Below are positions 1 through 6,415 of a DNA stretch of 6,937 nucleotides, in pieces. The DNA comes from JAJNPS01 sp031426185 (GTDB lineage Bacteria > Pseudomonadota > Alphaproteobacteria > Rhodobacterales > Rhodobacteraceae). The translations under genes and the position numbers were made by a program. The DNA is taken from NCBI GenBank assembly GCA_031426185.1, contig JANPKV010000417.1, positions 1-6,937 of the forward strand, in the 5' to 3' direction. The notes under the pieces were generated by a model. The model saw only the letters and a list, made by a program, of their open reading frames with translations, was not told the origin of the DNA and searched no databases. Positions within the stretch are counted from its first letter, which is position 1. Each line of letters starts with the position of its first letter.

Positions 1-389
1 GGTCCGGTGAACGGCGTCTGGCCTTCGGCAAATCCATCAGCAGCGGTCTGGGTCAGCGTGATGCGCGACACCGCAGCATAACCATAGGCCGCATTCACGC
101 GTTCCTTGATCCGCGGCAGCATCATCTGAACCATCGGCGCATGGGATGACGTCACCAGCAGCGACAGCGTGGCGCCCATTCCTTCACGACCGTAGCTCAT
201 CCGGACCGGGCGGGTCAGGTCGGCGACGTCAGCGCCCGCAATCTCGGGCCAATGCGTCAAAAGCCGCGCCAGGGCAAAGCCGCGCGCCTCGCCAGCGGCG
301 CGGATCGGCGCCTTGACGAGCGATGCCGCAGCTTCAAATCCGCGCTGACGGCGGGTAGGGCTGGGCAGGGGCGTGGGTTGACGCGACAT
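1..389 (-). CDS. DUF721/DciA-like protein, C-terminus cut off by window edge
   Basis: Reading the minus strand from the ATG at 389 gives 129 codons with no stop, beginning MSRQPTPLPSPTRRQRGFEA, and the frame leaves the window at position 1. The N-terminal part matches the DUF721 (DciA) pattern of alphaproteobacteria: a basic leader, then a segment around residues 17-60 containing FEAAASLVKAPIRAAG and ARLLTHWPEIAG, and a second conserved part (about residues 64-110) with VRMSYGREGMGATLSLLV and LPRIKERVNAAYGYAAVSRI. DciA-type proteins are known as loaders or operators of the replicative helicase DnaB; whether this copy does that is inference. An AAGG Shine-Dalgarno (396-399) lies 6 nt before the ATG, which supports the start. 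The gene is divergent from mutY across 80 bp. In related genomes I recall a DsbA-like gene and smc beyond it, but these are outside the window. The family call is fairly sure; function is less so. Confidence 0.85.
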   Translation of the reverse strand, partial: MSRQPTPLPSPTRRQRGFEAAASLVKAPIRAAGEARGFALARLLTHWPEIAGADVADLTRPVRMSYGREGMGATLSLLVTSSHAPMVQMMLPRIKERVNAAYGYAAVSRITLTQTAADGFAEGQTPFTG

Positions 390-469
390 CTGGCACCTTG
401 GACAACTCACTCATCTTATCCTTGGCGCGGCACAGTCCGCCAGTGGCACGACAAAAGGCGGCATAAAGA

Positions 470-1531
470 TTGCGTGACCCGATTGTGACAGACACCGGTC
501 CGGCAAGTGATGCATTGCTGGACTGGTACGACCGCCACGCGCGCAGCATGCCGTGGCGGATGCCGCCCGCCGACCGCAAGTCAGGCGCGTCGCCGGATCC
601 CTATCATGTGTGGTTGTCCGAGGTGATGCTACAGCAAACCACTGTTGCCGCCGTTCGCGATTATTGGCGCCGTTTTGTGGCCCGATGGCCCACGGTGGTC
701 GATTTGGCCCGCGCCGAGGATGCAGACGTCTTGGCCGAATGGGCAGGGCTTGGCTACTACGCCCGGGCGCGGAATCTGCTGGCCTGCGCGCGCGCCGTCG
801 CAGCCCGTGCCGACGCGCGTTTTCCTCAGACGCAAGAGTCCCTGTTGGCACTGCCCGGCATCGGTCCCTACACCGCAGCCGCCATTGCAGCGATTGCATT
901 CGACCAGCCGGCCACCGTCGTGGATGGCAACGTGGAGCGCGTTATGGCCCGCATTTTCGCGGTCACAGAGCCGCTTTCGCGCGCCAAACCCGCCCTGATC
1001 GCACATGCAAAAGCCCTGACCCCCGATAGCCGTCCAGGCGATTATGCCCAAGCCGTGATGGATCTGGGCGCAACCATCTGCACGCCGCGAAACCCCGCCT
1101 GTGCCATTTGCCCCTGGTCAGACCGGTGCGCTGCACGCGGGCTTGGCATCCAGAACGACCTGCCGACCAAACTCAAGAAAGCAGCCAAACCGACGCGGCA
1201 GGGAACCGTCTGGGCGGTCTTTCGCGACGATGGCGCCCTGTTGCTGGAAGAGCGCCCCGTCAAGGGACTTTTGGGCGGCATGCTGGGATGGCCAGGTGAC
1301 GGCTGGGATGGCAGCAGCGGTTCCGAGCCTCTTGTTGCCAACTGGACTGTCGCAGGCGACGTGCGGCATGTCTTTACGCATTTCACCCTTTCGCTGACGG
1401 TTCTTGCGGCACGGGTCCCCGACGGTCCCGCCTTGCGCGGGACATTTCGGACCCTGGTGGCGCCCGATGACTTGCCAACCCTGATGCGCAAGGCGCATGA
1501 CCTTGCCGCGATGGCACTTTCACCGCCTTGA
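470..1531 (+). CDS. mutY: A/G-specific adenine DNA glycosylase MutY
   Basis: MutY removes adenine mispaired with 8-oxoguanine in base-excision repair, in the cytoplasm. The 353-residue product is full length for the family. It has the HhH-GPD glycosylase fold: SEVMLQQTTVA (50-60) with the catalytic Glu51, GLGYYARARNL (93-103), a helix-hairpin-helix LPGIGPYTAAAIA (128-140), and VDGNVERV (151-158) with the catalytic Asp152. The [4Fe-4S] loop is intact as C-X6-C-X2-C-X5-C at Cys204, 211, 214 and 220. Residues from about 245 form the NUDIX-like C-terminal domain that reads 8-oxoG, with GGMLGWPG (269-276) and HVFTHFTLSL (300-309). The start is a TTG preceded by AAAAGG (453-458), which suits it better than the in-frame GTG at 485, since no Shine-Dalgarno precedes the GTG. 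alkB follows 46 bp downstream on the same strand. No key residue is missing. Confidence 0.96.
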   Translation: MRDPIVTDTGPASDALLDWYDRHARSMPWRMPPADRKSGASPDPYHVWLSEVMLQQTTVAAVRDYWRRFVARWPTVVDLARAEDADVLAEWAGLGYYARARNLLACARAVAARADARFPQTQESLLALPGIGPYTAAAIAAIAFDQPATVVDGNVERVMARIFAVTEPLSRAKPALIAHAKALTPDSRPGDYAQAVMDLGATICTPRNPACAICPWSDRCAARGLGIQNDLPTKLKKAAKPTRQGTVWAVFRDDGALLLEERPVKGLLGGMLGWPGDGWDGSSGSEPLVANWTVAGDVRHVFTHFTLSLTVLAARVPDGPALRGTFRTLVAPDDLPTLMRKAHDLAAMALSPP

Positions 1532-1577
1532 AGCCGCCCGGATCCGGCGTAGCATGGCCGGGCAAGACGAGGGGCCA

Positions 1578-2711
1578 ATGACTGAACGCGCAAATCTGAC
1601 CGCTGCCCTGCCCTTCTGGCTGTCGCTGGCCTTGCTGCCGCTTGCCGCCGTCGGCGCTGTTTACGGCGGTTGGCTGACGGCCTTGCTGCCGATCGCTGCG
1701 TGGTGGCTTTTCATCCTGCTCGACTCGCTTGTGGGCCACGACACCAGCAATCGCGACCCGGCGACACCGGACGCGGCCCTGTTCTGGCACCGGCTGATCA
1801 CGTTGATCTGGTTCCCGATCCAGTTCGCCACGCTGTGCGCCCTGATCTGGTACGTGCCCCGGGCGCCGCATCTTGGCACGGCCGAGGCCCTGATGCTGTT
1901 CTTCGGCATGGGTGTGATCAGCGGCACGATTGGCATCAATTACGCCCACGAACTCATGCACCAAAAGCCTGCGGCCGAGCGGTGGATGGCCGATCTCCTG
2001 CTGGCTACGGTCCTTTACAGTCATTTCCGCAGCGAACATCTGCGGGTTCACCACCTGTATATCGGCACGCCGCGCGATCCGGTGACGGCCCGCTATAACG
2101 AAGGCTTTCACCGGTTCTTTTTGCGTGTGTTGCGCCAAAGCCTGATCTCGTCGTGGCAGGCGGAACAGGCAATGCTGGCGCGGCGCCGGCTGACGGTCTG
2201 GCATGCCAGCAATCCGTTCTGGCGGTACGGTGTCCTTCAACTGGGGATGTTGGTCGGCGCGTTCATGCTCAGCGGCTGGCTTGGTGTCGGCCTCTTTGTG
2301 GTGCAGGCCATCGTTGCGATCTGGCAATTGGAGCTGGTGAATTACGTGGAGCATTACGGCCTGACCCGCCGCCATCTTGGCGATGGCCGCTATGAACATG
2401 TCTTGCCGCGCCACAGTTGGAACGCATCGCACCGCGCATCAAACTGGCTGTTGATAAACCTGCAGCGGCACTCCGACCACCATTACAAGCCCGACCGCCG
2501 GTTCCCGCTGCTGCAAACCTATGGGGCGGACGATGCGCCACAACTGCCTTTCGGCTATCCGCTGATGACGATGGCGGCGCTGGTTCCGCCGATCTGGCGG
2601 CGGGTAATGAATCCGCGGGTCCGGGCATGGCGCAAGCGATACTATGCCGACATTCTTGACTGGCAGCCCTACAACAAAGCGCTGAACCCGTTGCCGGGCG
2701 TCCGGGACTGA
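1578..2711 (+). CDS. alkB: Alkane 1-monooxygenase-like membrane di-iron hydroxylase (AlkB family)
   Basis: Members of this family hydroxylate the terminal carbon of alkanes (or other alkyl substrates) with O2, taking electrons from rubredoxin at the inner membrane. The 377-residue protein carries all the AlkB histidine boxes: HELMH (124-128), EHLRVHH (153-159), the AlkB hallmark NYVEHYG (255-261) and LQRHSDHH (295-302). Further family signatures are LLDSLVGHD (47-55), TPRDPVTAR (164-172) and PQLPFGYPLM (321-330). Hydrophobic segments near 10-30, 33-50, 72-92, 105-122, 218-232 and 235-253 fit the expected six membrane helices. The ATG at 1578 is chosen because GAGGGG (1569-1574) precedes it and homologues begin here. 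The frame is open upstream, with ATGs at 1554 and 1497, but neither has a clear ribosome site. No rubredoxin gene or rubredoxin fusion is present in the window. The family is certain; that n-alkanes are the real substrate is not. Confidence 0.92.
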   Translation: MTERANLTAALPFWLSLALLPLAAVGAVYGGWLTALLPIAAWWLFILLDSLVGHDTSNRDPATPDAALFWHRLITLIWFPIQFATLCALIWYVPRAPHLGTAEALMLFFGMGVISGTIGINYAHELMHQKPAAERWMADLLLATVLYSHFRSEHLRVHHLYIGTPRDPVTARYNEGFHRFFLRVLRQSLISSWQAEQAMLARRRLTVWHASNPFWRYGVLQLGMLVGAFMLSGWLGVGLFVVQAIVAIWQLELVNYVEHYGLTRRHLGDGRYEHVLPRHSWNASHRASNWLLINLQRHSDHHYKPDRRFPLLQTYGADDAPQLPFGYPLMTMAALVPPIWRRVMNPRVRAWRKRYYADILDWQPYNKALNPLPGVRD

Positions 2712-2759
2712 CGTCAGCGCCCCGCCCTTACAGTTTCTGCCAATGGTTTGGAGACCGAT

Positions 2760-3860
2760 GTGAAGATCACAGCAATCCGTGCCTATCAGGTTGATCTGCC
2801 GCTGACGGAAGGCCGCTACAGCTGGTCAAACGGCAACTTCGTCGATGTCTTCGATTCGACCGTCGTGGAGGTGGAAACAGATGCGGGCATAACCGGTTAT
2901 GGGGAATGTTGCCCTTTGGGATCAGCCTATCTGCCTGCCTATGCGCTTGGCGTCCGGTCTGGTCTGGCGGAACTGGCACCCAAAGTCATCGGATTTGATC
3001 CACGCGACCTTGGCGCGCTGAACCGGCACATGGACACGGTCCTGAAGGGGCATCCCTACGTCAAGGCAGCGATTGATGTCGCCTGCTGGGATATCCTCGG
3101 CAAGGCAACCGGGCTGCCGGTCTACCAGCTGCTGGGCGGCAAGGCGCAGGACGACATCAAGCTGTACCGCGCCATCTCGCAGATCGAGCCCAGCGCGATG
3201 GCGGCCAATGTCGCCAAGTACCGCGCCGAGGGCTACACCAAGTTTCAGTTGAAGGTCGGGGCCGATGCGGACGCCGATATCGCGCGGATCAGGCTCTGTG
3301 CCGGCGAAATGCGGGCGGGCGACGTTCTGGTGGCCGACGCGAATACCGGATGGACGATGCACGAGGCCGCACGCGTGGTGAATGCTGTCCGCGATGTCGA
3401 CGTCTATATCGAGCAACCCTGTCCGACCTATGAGGAATGCCTGATCACGCGCCGTCGCACCTCGCTGCCTTTTGTGCTGGACGAGGTCATCGGCAATGTA
3501 GGCGACCTGACGCGCGGGTTGGCAGATGGCGCGATGGACGTGATCAACCTGAAAATCTCCAAGGTCGGGGGGCTGACCAAGGCGCGCCTGATGCGCGATT
3601 TGTGCGTCTGTTCCGGCATTCCAATGACCATCGAGGACACCTGGGGCGGCGACATCGTGACCGCCACGATCGCCCACCTTGCGCAATCGACGCCAGAGGA
3701 GTTCTGTTTTTCGGCGACCGATTTCAATTCCTACGGGACGATCGACATTGCCGACGGCGCACCCCGGCGCGTCAATGGCATGATGCGCGCGGCGGATGCG
3801 CCCGGGCTGGGGATTACACCGATCATGGCCACCTTGGGCGACCCGGTGCTGACGGTCTGA
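2760..3860 (+). CDS. Enolase-superfamily enzyme, cis-3-hydroxy-L-proline dehydratase / hydroxyproline-betaine epimerase group
   Basis: This is a mandelate racemase/muconate lactonizing enzyme family member (366 residues, normal length). The N-terminal capping domain contains MKITAIRAYQVDLPL, YGECCPLGSAYLPAYALGVR and AAIDVACWDILGK. The barrel holds a catalytic lysine in FQLKVG (Lys165), the Mg2+ ligands Asp193 (VADAN), Glu218 (YIEQPC) and Asp241 (VLDE), and the second catalytic lysine in NLKISKVGG (Lys265), followed by EDTWGGDI (292-299). Lysines on both faces of the active site allow proton abstraction at an alpha carbon. WGGDI and the overall pattern recall the characterised HpbD (4-hydroxyproline betaine/proline betaine epimerase) and cis-3-hydroxy-L-proline dehydratases of marine Rhodobacterales; which reaction applies is inference. 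The GTG at 2760 is chosen because GGAG (2750-2753) lies 6 nt upstream and homologues start MKIT. The frame could also open at a TTG at 2748. There is no hydroxyproline pathway gene or transporter nearby. The gene lies 48 bp after alkB and converges on ccrM. Confidence 0.9.
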   Translation: MKITAIRAYQVDLPLTEGRYSWSNGNFVDVFDSTVVEVETDAGITGYGECCPLGSAYLPAYALGVRSGLAELAPKVIGFDPRDLGALNRHMDTVLKGHPYVKAAIDVACWDILGKATGLPVYQLLGGKAQDDIKLYRAISQIEPSAMAANVAKYRAEGYTKFQLKVGADADADIARIRLCAGEMRAGDVLVADANTGWTMHEAARVVNAVRDVDVYIEQPCPTYEECLITRRRTSLPFVLDEVIGNVGDLTRGLADGAMDVINLKISKVGGLTKARLMRDLCVCSGIPMTIEDTWGGDIVTATIAHLAQSTPEEFCFSATDFNSYGTIDIADGAPRRVNGMMRAADAPGLGITPIMATLGDPVLTV

Positions 3861-3862
3861 TC

Positions 3863-3894
3863 AAAAAGGCCCCGCCATGCAAACATGGCGGGGC
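3863..3894 (-). terminator. Intrinsic terminator of ccrM
   Basis: A perfect 11-bp stem, GCCCCGCCATG (3869-3879) with CATGGCGGGGC (3884-3894), closes a 4-nt loop. On the minus strand it is followed by a run of five T (complement of A3863-3867), the classic Rho-independent form. It lies 45 bp beyond the ccrM stop. On the plus strand the hairpin has no T-run after it, so it would stop transcription from the enolase-superfamily gene only weakly, although it begins 8 bp after that gene's stop codon. Confidence 0.88.
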
Positions 3895-3939
3895 AGGAAG
3901 CGTCAGAGGGCGGTCCCCTTCCGCAGGCGTTGGAATTCG

Positions 3940-5064
3940 CTAGTTCGGACGACCGGCCTGGTCAGCCTCCATCTCGGCGCGGATCTGTTGGCGCAAGATG
4001 TCGATGGGCACCATTTTGCCATCGCGCTTGAAGTGCCAGTAGGTCCACCCGTTGCACGACGGCGCGCGTTCGAAATGAGCGCCCACCTGATGGATCGACC
4101 CCTTGATTTCGGGCCCGACCAGGGTGCCGTCGGCGCGAACCTTGGCAATGGCTCCGCGTGGCGAAAACAGTTCTTCACCCGGGCGCAGCATGCCGCGTTC
4201 AACCACCTGGCCAAAGGGGACGCGGGGTTCGGACCGCCGTGACCCGGTCACCTCAAGTCCTGTGGCATCGAATTTGCGAACGCGGTCGATCCGGTCTTGC
4301 GCGACGCGGCGATACGCCTCTTCGCGCTCGATCCCGATGAAATCGCGACCAAGCATCTTGGCGACAGCACCCGTCGTGCCGGTCCCGAAGAACGGGTCAA
4401 GCACCACATCACCGGGATTGGTCGTCGCCAGAATGATCCTGTGCAGCAGGCTTTCCGGCTTTTGCGTCGGATGTGCCTTGTCGCCAGCCTCGTCCTTGAT
4501 GCGCTCATGGCCCGTGCAAATCGGCAGCACCCAATCCGACCGCATCTGAAGGCCGTCGTTCAGCGCCTTCAGCGCCTCGTAATTGAACGTGTATTTCGAT
4601 CCGGCGTCCTTGCCTGCCCAGATCAGGGTTTCATGCGCATTGGTCAACCGCTTGCCTTTGAAGTTCGGCATCGGGTTCGACTTGCGCCACACCACGTCGT
4701 TCAGGATCCAGAACCCCTGATCCTGCAGCGCGGCGCCCAGACGGAAGATGTTGTGATAGCTGCCGATCACCCAGATGGCGCCGTTCGGTTTCAGCAAGCG
4801 TCGCGCCTCGGTCAGCCAGGCAAGGGTAAAGGCGTCATAGCTGGCAAAGGATGCGAACTGGTCCCAGTGATCGTCTACCGCGTCGACCAGCGAATTGTCG
4901 GGACGGTGCAGCGCGCCTTTGAGCTGAAGATTGTACGGCGGATCAGCAAAGATCAGATCGACCGAAGCCGCGGGCATGCGGCGCATCTCGTCGATGCAAT
5001 CGCCGGCCAGGATCTGGTTGACTGGCAGGGCTGCGAAAGGCTTCGCAGGGATGTGGATGGTCAT
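3940..5064 (-). CDS. ccrM: CcrM-type GANTC adenine-N6 DNA methyltransferase
   Basis: CcrM is the solitary, cell-cycle-regulated methyltransferase of alphaproteobacteria; it methylates A in GANTC after the replication fork passes. The 374-residue protein has the beta-class order: the catalytic motif DPPYNL (41-46) first, the target-recognition region in the middle, HPTQKP (198-203), then the S-adenosylmethionine loop LDPFFGTGTTG (222-232) and FIGIEREEAY (242-251). The C-terminal CcrM-specific DNA-binding domain is complete: VPFGQVVERGMLRPGE (282-297) and GSIHQVGAHF...CNGWTYWHF (322-345). There is no restriction endonuclease gene next to it, as expected for an orphan enzyme. The ATG at 5064 follows GAGG (5070-5073 on the plus strand) with 5 nt spacing. 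rnhB lies 89 bp upstream in the same orientation; I recall this pairing from related genomes. The intergenic region contains three GANTC sites, and a strong terminator follows the gene. Confidence 0.97.
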   Translation of the reverse strand: MTIHIPAKPFAALPVNQILAGDCIDEMRRMPAASVDLIFADPPYNLQLKGALHRPDNSLVDAVDDHWDQFASFASYDAFTLAWLTEARRLLKPNGAIWVIGSYHNIFRLGAALQDQGFWILNDVVWRKSNPMPNFKGKRLTNAHETLIWAGKDAGSKYTFNYEALKALNDGLQMRSDWVLPICTGHERIKDEAGDKAHPTQKPESLLHRIILATTNPGDVVLDPFFGTGTTGAVAKMLGRDFIGIEREEAYRRVAQDRIDRVRKFDATGLEVTGSRRSEPRVPFGQVVERGMLRPGEELFSPRGAIAKVRADGTLVGPEIKGSIHQVGAHFERAPSCNGWTYWHFKRDGKMVPIDILRQQIRAEMEADQAGRPN

Positions 5065-5111
5065 TCATGCCTCGGGTTCTGGCTGTTTTTGCTGCCATGT
5101 CATTGGCCCCC

Positions 5112-5140
5112 AAGATGAGTCAGACCTGATTCGCCGTCAA
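5112..5140 (-). promoter_or_regulatory. Candidate ccrM promoter
   Basis: On the minus strand, TTGACG (complement of 5135-5140, 5 of 6 to the -35 consensus) is followed after 17 nt by CATCTT (complement of 5112-5117, only 3 of 6 to the -10 consensus). The would-be start site lies about 40 nt ahead of the ccrM ATG. The spacer includes one whole GANTC site (5128-5132), and another (5117-5121) straddles the -10 edge. The -10 match is weak, so an activator such as GcrA, which acts on GANTC-bearing promoters in Caulobacter, could be needed. The promoter call is tentative, and no TTAA-N7-TTAA CtrA box is seen. Confidence 0.4.
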
Positions 5141-5155
5141 ATTCTTTATTGAATC
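5117..5155. promoter_or_regulatory. Cluster of three GANTC (CcrM target) sites upstream of ccrM
   Basis: GAGTC (5117-5121), GATTC (5128-5132) and GAATC (5151-5155) fall within 39 bp between rnhB and ccrM; the last overlaps the rnhB stop codon. A hand scan found only 15 GANTC sites in the whole window and none from 2858 to 5116. The Caulobacter ccrM leader also carries GANTC sites that take part in feedback control, so these are likely regulatory. That they act here is inference. Confidence 0.6.
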
Positions 5156-5801
5156 AAGGGGTTACATATTTCTCTTGATACAAGATGTTGTGGACCGGCC
5201 GAAACGAACGCCTATGGTGAGCGGTCGCACCCAGATTTTGAAGCGCGGCAAGATGGGCTTCGGTGGGGTAGCCGGCATTGTGTTCCCAGCCATAGCCGGG
5301 GTGCTGTTGCGCCAAATCCACCATCATCCGGTCGCGTGTCACCTTGGCTACGATGGAGGCCGCCGCGATGGACAAGCATCGCGCATCGCCTTTGATGATG
5401 GCAGTCGCAGCACAGGCAAGGCCACGCGGCAGCATATGTCCGTCGATCAGCGCATGATCGGCACCGCGAATTCCCGCGATGGCACGCTCCATCGCCAGAT
5501 GCGAGGCCCGCAGGATGTTGAGCGCATCAATCTCTTCGACCGTGGCATGCCCGATGCTGACCTCGGCGACGCTGCAGATTTCATCATACAGGATTCGACG
5601 CCTTGCCGCGGTGAGAACCTTGGAATCCGCGATCCCGTGGGGAATCCGGTCGGCCTCCAGCCTGACTGCACAAGCTGTGACAGGGCCAGCCAGCGGGCCA
5701 CGACCAACCTCGTCCACGCCGACGACAATCCGCGCGCCCTGGGCAAAGGCCAACGCTTCAAAAGTGAAATCTGGGAACACGCCAATCATCGGCGCGACCA
5801 T
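5154..5801 (-). CDS. rnhB: Ribonuclease HII
   Basis: RNase HII cuts the RNA strand of RNA-DNA hybrids and excises single ribonucleotides from DNA. With the ATG at 5801 the protein has 215 residues, normal for the family. The active site is complete: Asp30-Glu31 in GVDEVGRGPLAGP (28-40), ADSK (58-61), Asp120 in ALIDG (117-121) and Asp139 in IKGDAR (136-141), followed by SIAAASIVAKVTRDRMM (144-160) and the C-terminal PGYGWEHNAGYPT (168-180) and HHRRSF. The start is uncertain. Neither this ATG nor the in-frame ATG at 5789 has a Shine-Dalgarno, and the frame stays open to 5990, but the upstream part runs through a terminator hairpin and looks non-coding. The U-tract of that terminator ends about 13 nt before the start, so the gene's promoter is not obvious. 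ccrM follows 89 bp downstream. Confidence 0.94.
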   Translation of the reverse strand: MVAPMIGVFPDFTFEALAFAQGARIVVGVDEVGRGPLAGPVTACAVRLEADRIPHGIADSKVLTAARRRILYDEICSVAEVSIGHATVEEIDALNILRASHLAMERAIAGIRGADHALIDGHMLPRGLACAATAIIKGDARCLSIAAASIVAKVTRDRMMVDLAQQHPGYGWEHNAGYPTEAHLAALQNLGATAHHRRSFRPVHNILYQEKYVTP

Positions 5802-5814
5802 AAACGGATCGCTG

Positions 5815-5854
5815 AAAAGAAAAAGGGGGCGGAGGCTGCTCACCCCTCCGCCCC
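5815..5854 (-). terminator. Intrinsic terminator of the 5897-6394 gene
   Basis: A perfect 10-bp GC-rich stem, GGGGCGGAGG (5826-5835) with CCTCCGCCCC (5845-5854), has a 9-nt loop. On the minus strand it is followed by CTTTTTCTTTT (complement of 5815-5825). It lies 43 bp beyond the stop of the exported-protein gene and just before the rnhB start, so it separates the two genes transcriptionally. The plus strand has no T-run after the stem. Confidence 0.87.
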
Positions 5855-5896
5855 AGAGGATCGGACCCTGACGGGCATGTGTCGGGCCCGAATCTC

Positions 5897-6394
5897 CTAG
5901 TGGCCGGCGACGCGGAAACCCGCGCTGCGCAGGCACTGCACGCCATAGATGCGATCCGCCCGTCCATAGATGCGGGCGGTCTTGGCGCAACCGCGCGGCA
6001 GGGCGTAGTCGAAACCCTTTCTGCGAAGGCAGCTTTCTGGATAGACCGTCACCGACCTTTGGGCGCCATCGACCTCGATCGCACAGGCTGCCGGCACGCG
6101 CGGGTGGCGCACCGGTTCTGGAATCGGCGCGGGACGCGGGGGGCGATGTTTGTTCTTGTCGATCTGGTTCGCAATCAGACCCAGCACGATTGCGGCGGCA
6201 ATCGCCTTGGCAAGATCGTCATCACGGTCGCGGGCAAATGTCGGGGCAGATGCGCCAAGGGCTATCGACAGCCCGGCAAGCAGCGCAAAGAACAAGCGGA
6301 GGTATCGCCGGCGAGGCGCTGCCGTCTTGGCGCGGGGGCCAAGACAAAGCTCGGTTTCGGCAAGGGTGGCAGACTGGATCGGATTGTGGCTCAT
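5897..6394 (-). CDS. Exported or membrane-anchored protein with two tandem Cys modules, function unknown
   Basis: I do not recognise a named family; it resembles small hypothetical exported proteins of Rhodobacteraceae. The start at 6394 is well supported: AGGAGG (complement of 6400-6405) stands 5 nt before the ATG. The 165 residues comprise an unusually long N-terminal region (1-30) ending in RRRYLR (28-33), which resembles a twin-arginine export motif. A hydrophobic stretch (34-48) with a plausible cleavage site after PTFA (54) follows, then the acidic RDRDDD, a second hydrophobic segment (61-77) and a basic Pro-rich linker (79-101). The C-terminal part is two tandem copies of about 32 residues (104-135 and 136-165), each C-A-X16-C-L-R-X2-G-F with Tyr four residues before the second Cys. 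The four cysteines (104, 122, 136, 154) suggest disulfides in the periplasm. The gene has its own terminator and a possible leader hairpin, so it is probably monocistronic. Secretion by Tat rather than Sec is a guess. Confidence 0.85.
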   Translation of the reverse strand: MSHNPIQSATLAETELCLGPRAKTAAPRRRYLRLFFALLAGLSIALGASAPTFARDRDDDLAKAIAAAIVLGLIANQIDKNKHRPPRPAPIPEPVRHPRVPAACAIEVDGAQRSVTVYPESCLRRKGFDYALPRGCAKTARIYGRADRIYGVQCLRSAGFRVAGH

Positions 6395-6415
6395 CAGAAC
6401 CTCCTGTCATGTCGT

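Noticed and set aside
437..461. CCGCC/GGCGG pairing that would partly cover the mutY ribosome site
   Set aside because: A 5-bp stem with a 15-nt loop is easily chance in GC-rich DNA.
1538..1547. Palindrome CCGGATCCGG in the mutY-alkB gap
   Set aside because: A 10-bp all-contiguous palindrome without flanking pairing or context; probably chance.
1497..1577. Extension of alkB to the ATG at 1497 or 1554
   Set aside because: It would overlap the mutY end, encodes a charged non-conserved leader and lacks a Shine-Dalgarno; GAGGGG before 1578 fits better.
1383..2432. A 349-codon open frame on the minus strand, antisense to the end of mutY and most of alkB
   Set aside because: It lies antisense to two well-supported genes, its composition is Arg/Gln/Pro-rich with no recognisable motif, and long antisense frames are common in GC-rich DNA.
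2709..2716. TGACGTCA palindrome at the alkB stop codon
   Set aside because: Eight base pairs overlapping a stop codon; no known bacterial regulator fits and chance occurrence is likely.
2922..3686. A 254-codon open frame on the minus strand, antisense to the enolase-superfamily gene
   Set aside because: The same effect: it mirrors the conserved codons of the real gene, with no family motif or ribosome site.
4297..5118. A 273-codon plus-strand open frame antisense to ccrM
   Set aside because: ccrM on the other strand has every motif of its family; the antisense product shows none.
5802..5990. Extension of rnhB upstream to 5990
   Set aside because: The added residues run through a perfect terminator hairpin and overlap the end of the neighbouring gene; RNase HII proteins normally begin shortly before the GVDEVGRG motif.
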